Made by a program: the position numbers and the translations under genes. A stretch of DNA of 64,000 nucleotides, from contig JAVSML010025234.1 in the NCBI GenBank assembly GCA_038503035.1, forward strand, positions 1-64,000, written 5' to 3'. Below, piece after piece: positions 59,715 to 64,000 of the stretch (position 1 is the stretch's first letter; each line of letters begins with the position of its first letter). Below the pieces are notes generated by a model. That model worked only from the letters and a program-made list of their open reading frames with translations. It ran no database searches and was not told the origin of the DNA. This stretch comes from Crocodylus rhombifer. Taxonomy: Eukaryota; Chordata; Crocodylia; Crocodylidae.

Positions 59715-59974
59715 TTTTACAAGGAGCCAGTCCGGCCAGCCTATTGCATGCATCAGGATGGGAATTGAACATGCACCTGGATAGATATGTTTAATTTTCC
59801 AGTTTAGAAACCAGGGCTTTCTGAAAAAGAGTCCAGGAATTCAATAGAATCTCAATGATTATGCACTAAAATATTGTTACAGCGTTCTCAATAGCGCTCA
59901 GCACCCATAAAGGATTTGTTACGCAAAGATCTCATCGCTTTTTCAAATCTTGATGAAAGAGCATTCCTCTTATA

Positions 59975-60060
59975 AAATGGTGAAACTGAGACACAAGGAT
60001 GCCAGAAGATATCCCAAGCAGCCCACGGCAAAGAACCAGACTGTTGTGACCTCATGTGAT
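59975..60060 (+). repeat. MIR-like ancient SINE fragment
   Basis: TGGTGAAACTGAGACACAAGGATGCCAGAAG...CAAGCAGCCCACGGCAAAGAACCAG; short and eroded. Confidence 0.45.
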
Positions 60061-60860
60061 CTGCTCATAAAATTGTGATTTTTAAGTGAGCTCTTAGATC
60101 CTTCTCCCACCACCTTCAGTGACAGATTTGTCATGGGAACAGTATGGGACCTTTAAAGAGGGATTATCACAGCACAGCAATTCTGAGAAAGAGACTGGTA
60201 ACATTTATATAGGAGACAATTTTCTACATGTCCTAATCTACTTGGTTTTATGTAGCAGCTTTCTTCTTTTGTTTGATCCTGCATCACAGCCCCTTTCCTG
60301 TATATAGGACATCACAGTTAGGTTGCCATGGAAATTATTGGGTTCTACGTAAATTCCACAAATCCAGACTTATGGAGCATATTCTTCTGTGGCTGTTGCT
60401 TTAATTATTTATGTCTGTAATAAATAACAGCAGGTTTCTCTTCTGAATGAAGAGCTCATGAACATTAACTTCAGAAAATTAAGCCTTTTGTTCAGGCTTC
60501 ACCTTAAGCAGGGATGAAACAAGACTCCCCATCCCTGTGCTGCCAAAGTGCTTCAGCTCTGGCCTGGAGGGACCACCTTGAAGAAGAAAGGTGTCCTTCT
60601 GCCTCTGCCCATGACACTCTTGCCTCTGCTGAGATTTCCAGCAAAGAAGCCAGCTGGTGCAGTGGTTGTGTGATACAGACACCCGCTCGGTGTGATCTGC
60701 ATGGAAGCAACCCAGGAAGTTCCCAAAGATCTGCCCCTACATTGACAAGTCTACTCTCCCCCTGGTGCCCCTCAAGACTTGCAACCTTAGTGGGATTTCT
60801 GGCTCTGCAGCCAGATATCATCACTAAATCCTAGTGCTCTTTCCTGTACAACAGCTAAAG

Positions 60861-61147
60861 CAGCGGTTCTCAACCTTTGAGACTTGAGGCACCCCTCAAC
60901 AGAGTCGAGCCCACCTCGGATCTTAGTTTTTACTTGTTTTCCAACTAGGAAAACAGCAGAGCAATTCTGGTGCAAAAGCAGTCAGAAAGACAGGGCAGAA
61001 TGGTTTTAACAATATGGATTCCCATCTGAAGTTTATCTTGCAAATTGTGTTTGCACAACCGACAGTGATAACACTGTGGAGCACTTGCTCCCCTAAAAGG
61101 ATCTCAAGGCACCCCAAGGTGTCACAGCACCCTAATTCAGATCACTG
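60861..61147. mobile_element. hAT-like (Charlie-type end) element, 287 bp
   Basis: The left end CAGCGGTTCTCAACCTTTGAGAC is a classic Charlie-type hAT terminus; the right end is TTCAGATCACTG. The flanks AGCTAAAG (60853-60860) and AGCTAAAA (61148-61155) differ at one base. Confidence 0.82.
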
Positions 61148-61989
61148 AGCTAAAACAATCAGTCTGTTCCCTCCCCCACTCAGTGCTAACCCTCCATCCG
61201 GTAATACAATTGCTCTTGGAGGAAGCAGCACAATCCTGGGGGATCTACCTGGTGAATGGGGTACATCATCGGCTCTCCCCAGCACCTGTGGCTAGCTGGT
61301 TTCCTGGGACTTGTCTGGAGGGGATGGAGACAATGGCCTCCACACTTCCCTGCCCTGTTCTAGGAGACCTGTATCCTGAGGATGTTAAAATGGGAGCTTA
61401 AGGGGATCATCTTCCTCTTCCATGAAAGAGGGGTTAACTGCTATGGCTTAACTGAAAGAGTGTGTACAGGGGCAGTTAGGGTATGTAGCTTCCCACTCTT
61501 GTTTATGTCATGGTAACTTGTTCCCAAGCCCATGCCCTTGTTATGCCTGATGAGAAACCATCTGTCCCAGCCACTCCTGGGAACCAATCCTCTGGTTTGC
61601 ATTCCCTTTGGCCAGGATAAATTCTCCGGTTCCATTCGTGACAACTGCAACCACTTTCCCCTCCTCTTCAAGGCCAACCTTGTCCTTCCCCAGTCCTGAA
61701 ATATCATTCTTAATCTGTCTCACCTGCTGCTCTGACCACACCTAGACTGTCCTCAAATTCCTCCACCATCTTTGGTACAACTCACTGCACCAAATCAAAG
61801 CCCTTTGTCTTCACTTTCTAGGCCCTACACAATCTGCTCGCTGTCACCCTGCCTTCATCTGCTTCTGCCAACTTCACTCAGTCAATACTATGCAGTTCAC
61901 CCGTGCTCTTGAGTCCATCTCCCACACCCAGAAGTCAAATTTGCCTGGCTCGCAGCTCCTCATTCACCACTTCTGAAGGCTGCTACCTG

Positions 61990-62272
61990 AGGCTGTATAC
62001 ACACATACTAACTTTCTGACAGTTAAGCCAACTTAACTCTAAGTAGACTTAACTGTCAGAGAATACACATGCCTGTGGAGCACAGTCGACTTAAATGCGG
62101 TGCAAGATAATATACCTCCAAGGTATATTATCTTGAGTTGCATTAGTTAAGTCGACATAGCTCACAAGATGGCTGCCCCCATGTACATGCGTATGCTCCC
62201 ATGTGGCTTAATCCAACTTAGTTAAGTCGCCTTATTTTAAGTCGACTTAAGTACATGTGATATATACCCTGG
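61990..62272. repeat. Palindromic MITE-like element, about 280 bp
   Basis: The ends GGCTGTATACACACATACTAA and TTAAGTACATGTGATATATACCC are inverted. The whole element is roughly symmetric, with GTCGAC and CTTAACT motifs repeated on both sides. Its centre is a perfect 15-bp hairpin with a 3-nt loop at 62103-62135. Confidence 0.75.
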
Positions 62273-62869
62273 GGTGATCCAGTATCGAAGCATTCATTTA
62301 ATAAAGAGACAAAGCGGTTGTGAAGAAAACTGACAAAATGAAAGCCATCTGTGAACCACAACCAGGTTGTCTTTCAGTTTCTGGAGATGTCCTGGCACAA
62401 TAGCTCTCCTTTGTGTGAACTGCTCTTCTTCACTCAATAGGATATTCACTCTAAAGTTGCTCATTTAATTGTCAGGATTGTTAACTTCTCTGCTGCTGCT
62501 CAAAGCACACAAAAGACTACTATGAGAGGGGTCAGACAATGCCACTACACAGAGCATATAAAAAACAAGAGAACTATATTATGGAGAGCTGTGCCATCTC
62601 TGATGAAGGTCATTTTGGACTGGGTAGAGACTACCACAAATGTTTTCCTGGTTCAAACACTACCTGCTGCTCCATACATCAGAAATACCTCCACCCTTCC
62701 CATCACATTCACACCCTTACTCCAAACAACCACCCCATCCTTCACTCCATTGCTTAGTTGAGGTCCTATGCCCATTTTCTTAGTATAAAGTTTTCAGTCT
62801 AATTTATAATCATTTCAGCACAGCAGCCTTGCTTTATTATCTGCAGGCACAATGTTTAACATCTGAGAG

Positions 62870-64000
62870 TGCTGAACCCATTCTAATATTATAAAAGCCT
62901 CTGTCTATAGGTCCATAATGCTTTATTCGCAGTCTAATTGGCTGACTGAAACACCCAATCAGAGATGGTGAGGCAGACCACTTCCATGATAGTTTCATAG
63001 TGGGTAGGGTCAGAAGGGACCTGAACAGATCATCAAGTCCAACCCCCTGCCATGGGCAGGAAAGAGTACTGACCCTGGCTAAGTGATTATCCAGCCTCCT
63101 TTTAAAGACCCCCAGGGTAGGAGCCAGCACCACTTCCCTTGGAAGTTGGTTCCAGATCCTAGCCGGCCTGACAGTGAAGTAGCACCTCCTGATGTCTAGT
63201 CTGAATTTACTCCCCGTCAACTTATGGCCATTATTCTTCATTACTCCCTGTAGTGCTTGGGGGAACAGGGACTCTCCCATAGCCTGTTGGTCCCCCTTGG
63301 CCAGTTTGTAGACTGCCACCAGATACCCTCTCAGCCTTCTCTTGTGGAGGCTGAACAGGTTCAGGTCCCGTAGCCTCTCCTTGTAAGCCCTGCCCTGCTG
63401 CCCCCGATCATGCGAGTGGCCACCTCTGGACCCTCTCCATGTTGTCCACATCCCTCCTGAAGTGCAGCGCCCAGAACTGGACACACTACTCCAGCTGCAG
63501 CCTGACCAGTGCCGCATAGAGGGGGAGGATCACCTCCTTGGACCTGCTCGAGATGCATCTGTGGATGCATGACAAGGTGCGGTTGGCCTTCCTGACTGCA
63601 CCCCCACATTGGCAGCCCATGTTCATTTTGGAATTAATAATGACTCCAAGATCCTTTTCTGCCTCTGCACTGACGAGAAGGGAGTTCCCCAGCCTGTAGG
63701 TATGGTGCTGGTTCTTCCCCCCCCAGGGGCAGCACCTTGCGCTTGTCAGTGTTGAATCCCATCCTGTTCTCATCCGCCCATGCCTGTAATAGTGGCAGGG
63801 ACACAGGGGACAAAGTGGGGGGGAGGGGGGGACAGGCCCGTTCCCCCTTCCCCCAACCAGACGCAAAGCGAGGGCAGGGCTGGACACGGCGGCCATCAGG
63901 CCCTGACCAGGTGAGATGTGAGGACGGGGCCAGACTTGAGACTCTGTCCCTGCCTGCCTTGATGGTGGGAAGTGCACCGCCACCGGGCCCCAACAAAAGC
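62870..64000. repeat. Second copy of the TTCTAATATAATAAAAGC-ended repeat, split by CR1, runs off the window
   Basis: TTCTAATATTATAAAAGCCTCTGTCTATAGG at 62881 matches the reverse complement of the right end of the 50.76-52.15 kb repeat, including a following TAATGCT. Unrelated CR1 sequence fills 62990-63783; a GC-rich stretch resumes at about 63784 and reaches the window end. Confidence 0.5.
62990..63783 (-). mobile_element. CR1 LINE 3' end, frameshifted
   Basis: A minus-strand, 5'-truncated CR1 copy with the same C-terminal ORF2 blocks as the two other long copies ([60 protein letters not shown]). These are spread over two or three frames, so the copy is degraded. Its tail octamers at 62992-63002 are reduced to about one copy. 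It appears to sit inside another repeat whose sequence resumes at about 63784. Confidence 0.9.

Larger units (their letters stand above)
28403..64000. other. REEP1: REEP1 intron 1 (over 35.5 kb, open on the right)
   Basis: Everything right of exon 2 is inferred to be intron 1, because the phase-2 acceptor at 28402 needs an upstream exon and no start exon was seen. A very long first intron is usual for this gene in vertebrates. The content is mainly CR1 and DNA transposon debris; stretches such as 28970-30500, 33880-35300, 41030-42060, 47800-48800, 53520-55430, 57310-58150 and 59830-60850 show nothing that I recognise. An unrelated gene inside the intron cannot be excluded, but no exon-like homology was noticed. 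Confidence 0.75.

Noticed and set aside
1..64000. CRISPR arrays, bacterial operons, tRNA or rRNA genes, endogenous retroviral gag/pol/env.
   Set aside because: Looked for by eye on both strands; no regular direct-repeat/spacer pattern, no cloverleaf with TTCGAATC-type loop, and no LTR or retroviral protein motif. The reverse transcriptase present is of CR1 LINE type.

Overview
The window looks like nuclear DNA of a non-avian sauropsid, most likely a crocodilian. The evidence is many CR1 LINE fragments whose 3' tails repeat an ATGAAACT-type octamer, several families of short non-autonomous hAT transposons with 8-bp target duplications, old MIR-type SINE fragments, and a spliced vertebrate gene. 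The species call is an inference from repeat style; a turtle or other reptile is possible. There are no bacterial genes, operons, CRISPR arrays, rRNAs or tRNAs that I can see.

The one protein-coding gene I can support is REEP1 (receptor expression-enhancing protein 1, an ER-shaping hairpin protein), on the minus strand. Five consecutive coding exons (2 to 6) lie at 28330-28402, 23553-23629, 20445-20565, 19091-19204 and 3384-3555. All have GT-AG splice sites and their phases join without a break. Together they encode residues 11 to about 196 of a protein expected to be about 198-201 residues long. Exon 1 (the first 10 residues and two bases of codon 11) was not found and should lie beyond the right edge, so intron 1 is longer than 35.5 kb. 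The last exon (one or two residues and the stop) was not found by eye and is probably beyond the left edge or diverged.

Layout from left to right: 1-3383 is intron 6 or unassigned sequence; 3384-28402 holds the five REEP1 exons and introns 2 to 5; 28403-64000 is intron 1, which is mostly transposon-derived. Intron 1 contains a 2.7-kb broken CR1 with endonuclease and reverse transcriptase (37.37-40.07 kb), two further long CR1 3' ends (55.4-56.3 kb and 63.0-63.8 kb) and many older CR1 scraps. It also holds hAT-like elements and palindromic elements with termini like GGGTGCATCTACAC. GC-rich repeat blocks occur at 31.7-33.3, 50.8-52.1 and 58.7-59.7 kb in intron 1, and another lies at 13.1-13.7 kb in intron 5.

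I saw no undescribed biological system. The most interesting items are structural: a 40-bp inverted duplication with one mismatch (45255-45453), transposons nested in transposons with readable target-site duplications, strong hairpins in palindromic elements, and a compound repeat family sharing one terminus at two loci.
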